From the NCBI GenBank assembly GCA_963771305.1, contig CAVYTS010000025.1, positions 372,001-436,000 of the forward strand: a stretch of 64,000 bases of DNA, in the 5' to 3' direction. Origin of the DNA: CAJCIT01 sp963771305. GTDB lineage: Bacteria > Acidobacteriota > Terriglobia > Bryobacterales > Bryobacteraceae. The stretch's first letter is position 1, and each line of letters opens with the position of its first letter. Made by a program: the position numbers and the translations under genes. Below the pieces are notes generated by a model. That model saw nothing but the letters and a program-made list of their open reading frames with translations. It did not search any database and was not told the DNA's origin. Below are positions 1-8,835 of this stretch, piece by piece.

Positions 1-1
1 C

Positions 2-1102
2 GGCTTGATTCCCCTCTCACCTTTCTTAGTTTTGCTGGCCGGAAATGCCATCTTCATTGCGCTGGTGAGGCTGCGCGTCAAGCGCATCATTGAAGGCGTC
101 GAGACGCCAGGGTCCGATCTCCGCGTGCTGAGCCTGACGCTGGAACGCCTGGAGGCAGAGCAGTTCACATCGCCCCTGCTGCGGGAGTTGCGAGCTACGC
201 TCGATGTCCAGCACCGACCCGCTTCGCAGCGCATTGCCCGCCTGGAGCGCTGGGTGGAGTTGCTGGACTCGAGCGACCACGTGTTGGTGCGCGCTTTGGC
301 GCCGGTGGTGCTGTGGCGCGAGCAAATTGCGATGGCGATTGAGGCTTGGCGGACCGAGATGGGGCCGCTGGTGGGGGCCTGGCTGGAGGCGGTCGGGCAC
401 TTTGAAGCGCTATCATCGCTGGCGGCGCTGTCATACGAACGGCCCTCGTGGAGTTTTCCGATTCTCACAGAAGACGCGGGACCGCGGTTCGAAGCGCAAG
501 CCTTATTGCACCCGCTACTCGCGGCGGCTCGTTCCGTTCCCAACGACGTAGGCCTCGGCGACGAGCTGCGGTTGCTGATCGTAAGCGGGTCGAACATGTC
601 CGGCAAGAGCACGTTATTACGCGCCATCGGGCTGAACGCCGTATTGGCATGGGCCGGTGCGCCGGTCGCGGCGCGTGAGCTTCGCATCTCCGCATTGCAG
701 GTCGGTGCATCGCTACGAGCGGTGGACTCGCTGCCGGATGGCCGTTCGCGCTTCTTCACCGAGATCAGCCGCATACGCCGGGTGATGGATCTTACCGCCG
801 GAGAGCGGCAGGTGCTTTTTCTGCTGGACGAACTGTTGAGTGGGACGAACTCGCACGACCGCCGCATTGGAGCCACCGCGATTGTGAAGGCGCTGGTGGA
901 GCGGGGCGCAATGGGGCTGATCACAACGCATGACCTGGCGTTGGCGCAGATCGAACAGGGTCTGGGCCGAGCGGCGAAGAACGTGCATTTCGACGACCAG
1001 ATCGTGGACGGCCGGATCGAATTCGATTACCAGCTGCGCGACGGCGTTGTGGTTCGAAGTAACGCGTTGGAACTGATGCGGGCGGTTGGGCTGCCCGTCT
1101 AA
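2..1102 (+). CDS. MutS-family ATPase, membrane-anchored type (5' partial)
   Basis: The reading frame is open to the left edge, so the true start lies outside the window. The visible part begins with a hydrophobic segment (FLVLLAGNAIFIALV), then a helical lever-like region, then a MutS-type ATPase domain. Walker A reads SGSNMSGKST, Walker B reads VLFLLDEL, followed by the signature-like SGTNSHDR and a switch histidine region (LITTHDLAL). The membrane segment and lack of a visible mismatch-recognition domain fit the MutS-related membrane family rather than canonical MutS; its cellular role is not well established. The 33-bp gap to the next gene suggests cotranscription. Confidence 0.85.
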   Translation, partial: GLIPLSPFLVLLAGNAIFIALVRLRVKRIIEGVETPGSDLRVLSLTLERLEAEQFTSPLLRELRATLDVQHRPASQRIARLERWVELLDSSDHVLVRALAPVVLWREQIAMAIEAWRTEMGPLVGAWLEAVGHFEALSSLAALSYERPSWSFPILTEDAGPRFEAQALLHPLLAAARSVPNDVGLGDELRLLIVSGSNMSGKSTLLRAIGLNAVLAWAGAPVAARELRISALQVGASLRAVDSLPDGRSRFFTEISRIRRVMDLTAGERQVLFLLDELLSGTNSHDRRIGATAIVKALVERGAMGLITTHDLALAQIEQGLGRAAKNVHFDDQIVDGRIEFDYQLRDGVVVRSNALELMRAVGLPV

Positions 1103-1135
1103 ATGTAGCCGCTCAGGCGCTATACTAGGCAATTA

Positions 1136-1696
1136 ATGGAACCTAATAAGCCTGCTTCCCGTTTCGTTGCCCCAGGGCTGACAATTCTCGCCGCACTACT
1201 GCGTTTGGCGCCGCACCCGAGCAACTTCACTCCCATCGAAGGGATGGCCTTGTTCGGCGGCGCACGACTGGCGGGCTGGCAAGCTTGGGCGATTCCGCTG
1301 GCGGCGATGGCAATCACGGACCCGATTGTCAGTTGGATGGCTGGGTATGCGGCTTTTTCGACGATGACGCCCATTGTCTATGCTTGCTTAGCCATTAACG
1401 TGTTTCTGGGCCGGGCGCTGCTCAAGAATTCGCAAAGCATTCTTCGGATTGGCTCGGTCAGCTTGTTGGCCAGTACGATCTTCTTTGTGGTGACCAACTT
1501 CTTCACCTGGGTCGGCATACCTGTCGTACTCTATCCGCACACCTCAGCCGGCTTGATGGAGTGCTTCGTCGCGGCGCTGCCTTTCTTCTCGCGAACGCTG
1601 GCTGGTAACTTGCTCTACGCCGGTGTCCTGTTCGGTGCACACGCTGCATTGACGCAATCCACGGACGAGCGAGTCGGCGCCCCGGCAAAACGCTAG
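1136..1696 (+). CDS. DUF6580-type multi-pass membrane protein
   Basis: A 186-residue protein with about five hydrophobic stretches, starting with ATG. The N-terminal part (LRLAPHPSNFTPIEGMALFG) and overall layout match the DUF6580 putative transport proteins, which resemble ECF-transporter S components. The substrate cannot be read from the sequence. It follows the MutS-like gene by 33 bp on the same strand. The C-terminal tail is hydrophilic and probably cytosolic. Family assignment is from memory of the conserved HPxNFxPIxxxALFxGA pattern. Confidence 0.7.
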   Translation: MEPNKPASRFVAPGLTILAALLRLAPHPSNFTPIEGMALFGGARLAGWQAWAIPLAAMAITDPIVSWMAGYAAFSTMTPIVYACLAINVFLGRALLKNSQSILRIGSVSLLASTIFFVVTNFFTWVGIPVVLYPHTSAGLMECFVAALPFFSRTLAGNLLYAGVLFGAHAALTQSTDERVGAPAKR

Positions 1697-1732
1697 CTTC
1701 CATTTCGACGTTATCGGCCGGTAGAGCCGTAT

Positions 1733-3634
1733 CTATTTGACGCGTGTCTGTACGGCCAGTTGTAACCTCATCTGTCCGCCCGGTGGCACGGTAACGGATT
1801 GGGCAGCTGCCATGTAAGCCTGCATCACTTCGAGGTTGGTGTATTCCAGATCGCTGCCGTCATCGATCGCAATCGCACGGTACTTCCCGGGCTGTACTTG
1901 CCTCAGCTCGAAACTGCCATCAGTGTCGCTCTGATCGCGGGGAATAAAGGCGCTGACGGATCGGTTGTCTTCCGGCAGCAGCAGAACCATGGCGCCTGCC
2001 ACCGGCTTGTCATCTTCCAGAGCGAAGCCCTTCACCTCGGCTTGCTTGGCGCTCCCGATGGCGATTGTCAACTCGACCGGTCCCGAACCGTTCAGCTCCA
2101 CCATCCGTCCGTTTACCTTCGCGCCTGTGGCGGATATTGATTCCACGCCGACGTCCGCCTGGCCGACGACGAAGACTTGGTATTTTCCAGGTTTTGCCAC
2201 GACACCGGGAAAGGAAACCGAGCCATCGGCGGCAACTTGCCCACTCCCCAGAGTGAGGTTAGGCCCAGCTCGCAACTGAACGAACAGCGGCTGCCCCTCG
2301 GCCAGAGGGCGTTCCGGGACGATCTTCCCGGAGATAGAAGACGCTCCTGCCAGATGGGGCTCAAATGTGCCGTCACCTGCGACGTCGATGGTCTGGACGC
2401 CGCCATCCAGTGGCTTTCCATCCTTAGGATCGAAGTGATGAGACTCCACCTCGTAGTGGCCAGGGGCGAAGCCGCCGATGAACAGGCCGCCGCTGCCGTC
2501 ACCGTATTGCATCGTGTTGACGTACATCCTCATGCCGCCTGGCCCTTCGTGAAAAAGCTGGATGGTCCGCTGGCGTCCCGCTTCGTCGGGCGGCTGCTGA
2601 ACCCGCAGGTGCACTGCCGGCAGCGCACGCAGCGTGACGTTCGCTGTGGCGCTGTTACCGGCAGTGAGCGTCACCGGTGTCGCCGCCGCAAAGTCACTGG
2701 CACCGTTGTAGTAGGTCAACGGATAGGCCACGTCGAAAGGAGTGCGCTCGGCTTCCGGTTCCGGCTCTGGCTGCGGCTGTCCCGGAGCGTGACGCATCAT
2801 GATGCGTTGTTGCCCTTGCGCGTACCAAGGTTGTGCCGTAACCGCCAGGAAATATGTGCCGGGCCCGAGGCTGGAGAAACGATAGCGGCCTTTGTCATTG
2901 GTTTGGGTCGAGCCGATAAAATGGTTGCCGGCCACACCCATCGAAATGCTCCTAACGAACAGCCAGACCTGCGCGCCGCCCACCGGCTCATTGTCCTCAT
3001 CCACCACGTTCCCGGAAATCATTCCGGCAAGCTGCAGACGAAAGACAATATGTTCGGCATCCAGCTTGGGGCCAACCACGATAGCAGTCGAGAACACGTC
3101 GTGCTGATCCAAGGCTTGCTCGCGGAAGCCTCGCCGCTTGGCGGTCAGCGCGTATTTGCCGGCCGGCAGATTGGTGAATGAGAAGCGGCCGGCGGCATCG
3201 CTGCTGACCGTTATCTGTTCAGTGCGATCGGTATTGGGCGCCAGCGAGAGCTTTACATCCGGCAGCGCTTCACCGGAGACCCCATTCACCACAGTGCCGG
3301 CGACCGTGTAGTTGGTCGGGTTCGGCCGTGCGGCGACCGCTGGAGATCCGGGAGGCTGCTGTGCCAGGCAAGCTAAAGCTGTCGCTGAAAACGCCAAAAG
3401 ACGCTTGCTGAGCTTCGAAGCAGCGGGCGTGCACACGGATCGGCAAGAATCCGCTCGCTGACGCTCGCGGTTCTGTGCTGGAGTCTTCACGCGGGCTCTG
3501 AGGCGCGCGACGCCGAGGCACTTGAGTTTGCTCGCCATGAAGTGAATCCCAGTTGTCAGCGAGCCGAGGGGGCGATTGTCTTTTTCAGCAAGGTCTAAGC
3601 GCAGCAAAGCGAGCGACAGGCGCCACAGCGTCAT
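1733..3634 (-). CDS. Secreted carboxypeptidase-regulatory-like (Ig-like fold) repeat protein
   Basis: The frame holds several carboxypeptidase-regulatory-like beta-sandwich repeats (VAGTVVNGVSGEALPDVKL, ISGNVVDEDNEPVGGAQV, VKGFALEDDKPVAGAMVLL), each with the usual DTDGSF/DAAGRFSF-type turn. Such proteins are abundant in Solibacter-like acidobacteria and are exported; function is unknown. The ATG at 3634 overlaps the upstream stop (ATGA), which suggests coupling. However, residues 35-65 are encoded by a dispersed repeat (about 3431-3500). A GTG at 3436 just before a clear signal peptide (LLAFSATALACLA) is therefore an equally good start, giving 567 residues. Start choice is unresolved; the family call is firm. 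Confidence 0.8.
   Translation of the reverse strand: MTLWRLSLALLRLDLAEKDNRPLGSLTTGIHFMASKLKCLGVARLRARVKTPAQNRERQRADSCRSVCTPAASKLSKRLLAFSATALACLAQQPPGSPAVAARPNPTNYTVAGTVVNGVSGEALPDVKLSLAPNTDRTEQITVSSDAAGRFSFTNLPAGKYALTAKRRGFREQALDQHDVFSTAIVVGPKLDAEHIVFRLQLAGMISGNVVDEDNEPVGGAQVWLFVRSISMGVAGNHFIGSTQTNDKGRYRFSSLGPGTYFLAVTAQPWYAQGQQRIMMRHAPGQPQPEPEPEAERTPFDVAYPLTYYNGASDFAAATPVTLTAGNSATANVTLRALPAVHLRVQQPPDEAGRQRTIQLFHEGPGGMRMYVNTMQYGDGSGGLFIGGFAPGHYEVESHHFDPKDGKPLDGGVQTIDVAGDGTFEPHLAGASSISGKIVPERPLAEGQPLFVQLRAGPNLTLGSGQVAADGSVSFPGVVAKPGKYQVFVVGQADVGVESISATGAKVNGRMVELNGSGPVELTIAIGSAKQAEVKGFALEDDKPVAGAMVLLLPEDNRSVSAFIPRDQSDTDGSFELRQVQPGKYRAIAIDDGSDLEYTNLEVMQAYMAAAQSVTVPPGGQMRLQLAVQTRVK
3431..3505 (-). 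repeat. Dispersed repeat, family A, copy 1
   Basis: On the minus strand this segment reads GTGAAGACTCCAGCACAGAA followed by CGCGAGCGTCAGCGAGCGGA. Two near copies lie at 41605-41690. It falls in the N-terminal codons of the downstream gene, just before its signal peptide, as if inserted in a former leader. Length and exact ends are approximate because they come from comparing the copies by eye. Confidence 0.7.
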
Positions 3635-5370
3635 GGCGTGCTCCGCTGCTTTCTGAGTTCAATCAACTCCAGCGTCACATTCGTAGAGCCGTTCGGCTCC
3701 AGCGTCACTTGCTGGCTCTGCGCGGCGAACGCGCGCAACGCTTCCGGGTTTGCATATTCGAGATTCTCCAGGGAGTCGAACGCGTAAACCCGGTAATCAC
3801 CCGGTGCCAGCGGGCCAACCGTCAGCTGATTGCCTCCTTCCCAAAACCGGGGAAAGTCGGTTTCCGACGGATGCGCCGTGGGAATCACCAACACCGCTCC
3901 GCCGGCGGCCGGCTGGCCATCCTGCGTGACCCTCACGGTAAGGTTGGCGCTATCGTCCCGCAGCGTGATCTGGATAGGCGCCACGGCTCCGCCCGATGTG
4001 ATCGTCAACGGCTGATCAAGCAGATCCACGCTCCCGGATCGCATCGACTCGATGTAATAGGGCTGAAATGCCTGCACGGCGACGCGATATGTACCGGGAA
4101 ACGCATTCTTAATGGCCAGCTGTTCGTTCGGACCCAGGCCATTCGGATTTGCCTGCGCGTAGGGCATTGCATAGCCTGCCGGACGGGTGGGGATCAGTGC
4201 GATGTTTCCCAGCGGAACGCTTGGCCCGCTGTGGGACTGCGGGGTCATAACGCCGATGCTTTCCGAGACGCCCAACGCGCTGAACTGGCTCATGTGCTGG
4301 GCTCCGCCCGCCTCGTCCTTCGTTTTGACTACCTGAATCTGCACTGGAATCGATTGCGGCTGCTGCATCAAGATCTGCACATTCGTCACATCGGCTTGGC
4401 TGATGCTGACCAGTTCCTCGCCGAGAAGCGGTTGATGATTCGGATCCGGGTGCGAGGCCATGATTGAGTACTGGCCTGGCGTCAAACCGGACAATCGAAA
4501 ACGGCCATTTTGGCTTACGCCCGCCGATGCGGCCACTTCTTCGCCGCGGAGAGCCGTCACATGAACGAAATTTCCTTGCGTTGCCACCTGACCCGAAACG
4601 CGGTAACCTTTTGCCCGCGCCAAAGTGAAATCCGCCTGCGCCTGCTGGCCGCCCGCTACATACAACACAGCTGCCTGATCTTGCGTCGGAGCCCCTGGGT
4701 AATAACAACCGGCATACACGTCGTCGTAGCCTTGTCCAGGCGTTCGCGCGCCGACGTCGGTAACAGGCTTCACCCGAACGTAGTAGTCGCCCGGAATCAA
4801 GCCCGAGAGGCTGTACTCGCCTGTGTCGTCGGTCTGCGTGCTGCCGCGCGGCTGCCACATCCGGCGGCCGTTCTCAATCGCGCCTGCGATCACTTCCACC
4901 TGCGCGGATTCCAGCGGTTCACCGCCCTCACTCACCACATGGCCAGTAATCGTCGCGGCCGGCGTTAGCTTCACGGTGATGTCGCCGCTGCTCTCAGTAA
5001 CGCGAAACATCTTGGGTCTGAAGAACCCACGCGCCATCTCCTGGTCGCTGAAGTAACCGGGCTTCCGCGCCATTACCTGCCACTGTCCTTCCGGAATGTT
5101 ATCCATCTCGAAGTGCCCGTCCGGTCCAGTGAAAACGGAAATCGGTTGGCCGGCGTAGATGTCTACCTTGGCCTTCGACACCCCTTCGCCGGTCACTGCA
5201 TTCACGACCGAGCCGGTGAGCCTCACCTTCTTCTGCGGAGGAGCGTTTTGCGCTCCCGTATTGGTTATTGGAGAGAAGACCTGTCCATATGCGGCGGCAC
5301 CGGCGTAAGAGAGCCAGATCAGGGCGCATGTGCTCCGCCATGAGAAGGACAAATATCGCATCTGTCTCAT
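3631..5370 (-). CDS. Secreted carboxypeptidase-regulatory-like (Ig-like fold) repeat protein
   Basis: Paralog-like neighbour of the following gene, 579 residues from the ATG at 5370. A signal peptide (YLSFSWRSTCALIWLSYAGA, ending near AYGQ) is followed by repeats such as LTGSVVNAVTGEGVSKAKV and ITGHVVSEGGEPLESAQVEV and a C-terminal domain LTVRVTQDGQPAAGGAVLV. The frame is open further upstream, but that extension would run into the nagB coding region, so the ATG at 5370, 38 bp after the nagB stop, is preferred. It overlaps the next gene by 4 bp (ATGA). Probably exported; no catalytic motif is visible, and the fold suggests binding or structural roles. Confidence 0.82.
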   Translation of the reverse strand: MRQMRYLSFSWRSTCALIWLSYAGAAAYGQVFSPITNTGAQNAPPQKKVRLTGSVVNAVTGEGVSKAKVDIYAGQPISVFTGPDGHFEMDNIPEGQWQVMARKPGYFSDQEMARGFFRPKMFRVTESSGDITVKLTPAATITGHVVSEGGEPLESAQVEVIAGAIENGRRMWQPRGSTQTDDTGEYSLSGLIPGDYYVRVKPVTDVGARTPGQGYDDVYAGCYYPGAPTQDQAAVLYVAGGQQAQADFTLARAKGYRVSGQVATQGNFVHVTALRGEEVAASAGVSQNGRFRLSGLTPGQYSIMASHPDPNHQPLLGEELVSISQADVTNVQILMQQPQSIPVQIQVVKTKDEAGGAQHMSQFSALGVSESIGVMTPQSHSGPSVPLGNIALIPTRPAGYAMPYAQANPNGLGPNEQLAIKNAFPGTYRVAVQAFQPYYIESMRSGSVDLLDQPLTITSGGAVAPIQITLRDDSANLTVRVTQDGQPAAGGAVLVIPTAHPSETDFPRFWEGGNQLTVGPLAPGDYRVYAFDSLENLEYANPEALRAFAAQSQQVTLEPNGSTNVTLELIELRKQRSTP

Positions 5371-5408
5371 TAGAACCCGGTTGGGGTGCCCCGGGTTTCG
5401 TAAATCGC

Positions 5409-6146
5409 TTACGGTTGCAGCAATGACGCCGACTCGTTGTCGAGGAACAAGGTTGCCCTGGCGTGGGTCCTGAGGATCGAGGCCGGAACCAGCGGCGTGA
5501 TCGGGCCCTTCAGCGTGTCGCGAACGGCTTGGGCCTTCCGCCGGTCGGGAACAACGCACAGGATCTGGTTGGCCGCCAGTATCTGCCGGACCGACATCGA
5601 GATGGCCTGCTTCGGCACGTCCGCGATGGCTGCGAACCAGCCCTCACCTACTTGTTGGCGGCGGCAGGCCTCGTCGAGCGACACGACGATATAGGGCTCA
5701 GTCGTGTCGAAGTCGGCCGGAGGGTCGTTGAAGGCTAAATGCCCGTTTTCGCCAATCCCGACCAGCGCCAGGTCAATCGGCGCTGCCTGGACGCGACGAC
5801 CGGTCTCGGCGGCCACTTCGTGCGGCTCGCGTGTGCCGTCAAGTAGGTAGTAGTCAAGGATGCCGGTAGGAACGATGATGCGTTCTCTGATGTACTTGGC
5901 GAAGCTAGCCGGATGCGTGCTCGGCAGGCCGATGTATTCATCCAGGTGGAACAGCTCGACGCACGGCCAGTCCACGGACTTGTCACTAGTTAGCGCCGCC
6001 AGGAACTCGAGCTGCGATGCGCCCGTGGCAGCAACCAGCCGCGCCTTGCCGGCCGAGCAAATGGCTTCCTTCAGGTTGCGCGCCGCTTCGCGTGCGGCCG
6101 CTTCGGCAAGGCTCTGCTTGTCGGGGAAGATGCGGGGTTGATCCAT
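5409..6146 (-). CDS. nagB: Glucosamine-6-phosphate deaminase (NagB-like)
   Basis: Converts glucosamine-6-phosphate to fructose-6-phosphate and ammonia in amino-sugar breakdown; cytosolic. Of about 245 residues, it shows the family blocks ATGASQLEFLAAL (phosphate-binding turn), FHLDEYIGL (catalytic Asp region) and GIGENGHLAFNDP (His of the catalytic dyad). The Asp found before Gly-His in E. coli NagB is Asn here, as in Bacillus-type NagB proteins. The ATG at 6146 (MDQPRIF) is chosen; a longer frame to 6209 would overlap the divergent gene. The divergent neighbour is a secreted glycosidase, which suggests sugar scavenging. Confidence 0.85.
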   Translation of the reverse strand: MDQPRIFPDKQSLAEAAAREAARNLKEAICSAGKARLVAATGASQLEFLAALTSDKSVDWPCVELFHLDEYIGLPSTHPASFAKYIRERIIVPTGILDYYLLDGTREPHEVAAETGRRVQAAPIDLALVGIGENGHLAFNDPPADFDTTEPYIVVSLDEACRRQQVGEGWFAAIADVPKQAISMSVRQILAANQILCVVPDRRKAQAVRDTLKGPITPLVPASILRTHARATLFLDNESASLLQP

Positions 6147-6207
6147 AGCAGTCGTCCGAGATTGTATCGTTGGCCGTGTGCTCGCTGGAAATGATACGTT
6201 GGAGCGC

Positions 6208-8730
6208 ATGAAGAAGCGCTCAACCCGTCTGCGCTCGGCGTTGGTTCGTGCCGCAGCTCCCGCCGGGCTCTTTTGCTTGCTAGGTCAAGCTGGCTATGCC
6301 GCGGACGGCCTCTCTCCGATTCCCCGCTTCCCGCTCCTATCCAGTCCGATCGCCATCGTGCGCAACACCGAGGTGGCAAAGCCCTTCTCGGTGGCGGGCG
6401 AAAACGGAGCCTTCTTCGGCTTCCAAAACGGCGAGTGTGAAGCCTGGATCTTCCCCCTGAAAGTTCTCTACGGCCTACATTTGACGGTGGAGATGGACGG
6501 ATATCCCGTGCTCATCGACGTGAACTCCCAACCCGGCAGCATCGAGGTGAACCCGTGGCGGACCACCATCACTTACTCGCACGCCGCCTTCACCCTGAAA
6601 CAGCACATGATTTCGATGCGCGGCCAGAGCGGCGTGCCCGGAACCGGACCGGTCATCCTGTTTGAGATTTCGTCCCTCCGGCCTATGCAGCTGACCGTGC
6701 GGTTCACGCCGTCGGTGGAGCGGATGTGGCCCGCTCCCAACTTCGGACGGCCCAACGCCGAGTGGGTAGAGAACGGCGCCAGCAGCTATTACGTGCTGCA
6801 CACCGATAACGACAAGGTCTCCGCTGCTATCGCGATCCCGCGCGCGAAGTCAGGCATTCTCCCGCCCTATCAGGAGCGGCCCAAGACTTACCCGATCGAG
6901 TTCCGCCTGCGCTTCGACCCAGCCAAAGATAGCGATCTATTCTTCCCGTTGCTGATGGCTGCCGGCAACGGTAACCAGGCGCTGGGAGCGCAACTCAGTT
7001 CTCTCAATGCGGCTGTGCCCGCGGCCTATCGCGAAACGCAACGGCACTACGATGAGCTGCTCGCCAACTCGCTGGGCGTCGAATCGCCGGACGCGACCTT
7101 CAACCAGGCGCTGCAGTGGGCCATCGTTTCCATCGACCAGTCCCAAGTCCGGCATAACGACGAGGTGGGCATGGTCGCCGGTTACTATTCCGCGGGTGAT
7201 TCCGCTCGACCCGGATTCGGCTGGTTCTTTGGACGCGACACGCTGTGGACGCTGTATGCGGTGAATGCCTATGGCGATGCCGCACTGAGCAGGCGCGCGC
7301 TCGATTTCCTCTTTCATCGCCAACGGGCCGATGGGAAGATCATGCACGAGTATTCACAGACCGCGGAACTTGTGCCGTGGAACGACCTGCCGTATTTCTA
7401 CGCGTCGGCCGACTCTACGCCCTTGCTGTTGATGGTGATGGAAGACTACGTGGAAACCAGCGGCGACGTGGCCTATCTGAAGCAGCATTGGGATGGGATG
7501 AAGCTGGCGTATTCCTTCATCCGCGGCCATGATTCCGACGGCGACGGCATCTACGAAAACACCGAGGGCACGGGTTGGGTGGAGTCGTGGCCCTCCGGCA
7601 TGCCCCATCAGGAGATCTACCTGGCTGCCTTGGACCAGCAGGGAACCGAAGCCATGAGCCGCCTGGCGCAATTGATGAACGACAAATCTCTGACGGACAG
7701 TGCGGCCGAGCACGCCGACGTCATACGAGGACAACTGACCAGCGAGTATCTGGACGCGGCCAAGCATTTCTATGCCTTCAGCCGGAACGCCGATGGCTCG
7801 CTCGACAAGACAGAAACTATCTATCCGGCGGTGGCTTGGTGGACGGGGCGGCTGGCGCTGCCACATGCGCAAGACATGTTCTCGAGCTGGGCATCGCATG
7901 AGTTCTCTACCGATTGGGGCACCCGTGACGTAAACGGCCAGGAGAAGATCTTCGACCCGATCAGCTATCACCAGGGCTCGGTGTGGCCGCTTTTCACGGG
8001 CTGGACATCGGTCGCGGAGTTTCGCGCCGGACGGCCTCTATCGGCGACAGCTCATCTCATGCAGAACCTGCTGCTGACTTACCAGCAGGACCTGGGCGCG
8101 GTCACCGAGCTGTTGTCCGGCGCCTACTTCCAACCGATGGGACGCAGCAGTTCGCACCAACTGTGGTCGTCGGCGATGGTGCTCAGCCCCGCTCTACGCG
8201 GCTTGCTGGGTTTGGAGTTTGACGCTCTCCATCACACGTTGCGTTTGTCGCCGCATTTGCCGGCCTCCTGGGATCGCGTCCGCCTGCATCAAGTACCGCT
8301 AGGGGACTTGCGCCTTGAAGTCGAGATGGTGCGCGAGAAGGGTGAGATTGTCGTTCGCACCACGACTCCGACGGCTGCGGTGTTCTGCCTGGCGGCGCAA
8401 ACCGGAGGCTACGAGGATTGCCAGCACGCTGCGAGAACCGCCGAAGAACTGCGGCTGCCATTACCGGCGGTCGAGGTCGAGCCCATCTACGCGTTACCGG
8501 TGCCGGGCGCAGCGACGGAGCAGTTGAAAGTGATGGACGAACAGCACGGCCCGAACCGCCTGACTCTGCAGCTGGAAGCACGGGGCGGAACAACCCAGAC
8601 GTTCAAACTCCGGCGAAACGGTCCCGCGTCGATTAAGGCTACCGGCGGTGCTGTCAGCGAGAACCAGCTGACCGTTCCCTTCCCGGCCAGCCCGGGCTAT
8701 CAAAGGAAGACGGTGGTGTTGGAGTGGTAG
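6208..8730 (+). CDS. Secreted (alpha/alpha)6-barrel glycosidase, glycogen-debranching-enzyme-like
   Basis: About 840 residues from the ATG at 6208 (MKKRSTRL), which starts a signal peptide ending near GQAGYA. An N-terminal beta-sandwich region (about 30-270) precedes a toroid domain with GWFFGRDTLWTLYAVNAYGD, typical of amylo-alpha-1,6-glucosidase/GH63-like catalytic barrels. It continues with HEYSQTAELVPWNDLPYFYA, DSDGDGIYENTEGTGWVESW and a late ISYHQGSVWPLFTGW block, then a C-terminal beta domain. Likely acts outside the cytoplasm on alpha- or mannose-linked oligosaccharides; the exact substrate cannot be read. Divergent from nagB, with start codons 61 bp apart. Confidence 0.8.
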   Translation: MKKRSTRLRSALVRAAAPAGLFCLLGQAGYAADGLSPIPRFPLLSSPIAIVRNTEVAKPFSVAGENGAFFGFQNGECEAWIFPLKVLYGLHLTVEMDGYPVLIDVNSQPGSIEVNPWRTTITYSHAAFTLKQHMISMRGQSGVPGTGPVILFEISSLRPMQLTVRFTPSVERMWPAPNFGRPNAEWVENGASSYYVLHTDNDKVSAAIAIPRAKSGILPPYQERPKTYPIEFRLRFDPAKDSDLFFPLLMAAGNGNQALGAQLSSLNAAVPAAYRETQRHYDELLANSLGVESPDATFNQALQWAIVSIDQSQVRHNDEVGMVAGYYSAGDSARPGFGWFFGRDTLWTLYAVNAYGDAALSRRALDFLFHRQRADGKIMHEYSQTAELVPWNDLPYFYASADSTPLLLMVMEDYVETSGDVAYLKQHWDGMKLAYSFIRGHDSDGDGIYENTEGTGWVESWPSGMPHQEIYLAALDQQGTEAMSRLAQLMNDKSLTDSAAEHADVIRGQLTSEYLDAAKHFYAFSRNADGSLDKTETIYPAVAWWTGRLALPHAQDMFSSWASHEFSTDWGTRDVNGQEKIFDPISYHQGSVWPLFTGWTSVAEFRAGRPLSATAHLMQNLLLTYQQDLGAVTELLSGAYFQPMGRSSSHQLWSSAMVLSPALRGLLGLEFDALHHTLRLSPHLPASWDRVRLHQVPLGDLRLEVEMVREKGEIVVRTTTPTAAVFCLAAQTGGYEDCQHAARTAEELRLPLPAVEVEPIYALPVPGAATEQLKVMDEQHGPNRLTLQLEARGGTTQTFKLRRNGPASIKATGGAVSENQLTVPFPASPGYQRKTVVLEW

Positions 8731-8755
8731 TTCTTCAGAAAACTCTACTCGGGAC

Positions 8756-8804
8756 GTGGGGCTGGGTGCCCACGCCCGCGAAGGTCGCCCACGACCGGCT
8801 CTCC
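8756..8804. repeat. Dispersed hairpin repeat, family B, copy 1
   Basis: A 49-bp unit in the convergent gap after the glycosidase. It begins GTGGGGCTGGGTGCCCACGC and ends with a GGTCGCCCACGACC hairpin followed by GGCTCTCC. A near copy occurs at 56339-56388. The inverted repeats would form a hairpin in either strand's RNA. Confidence 0.75.
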
Positions 8805-8835
8805 GAAACGGCAAGCTAGCGGATAGTTAGGTTCG

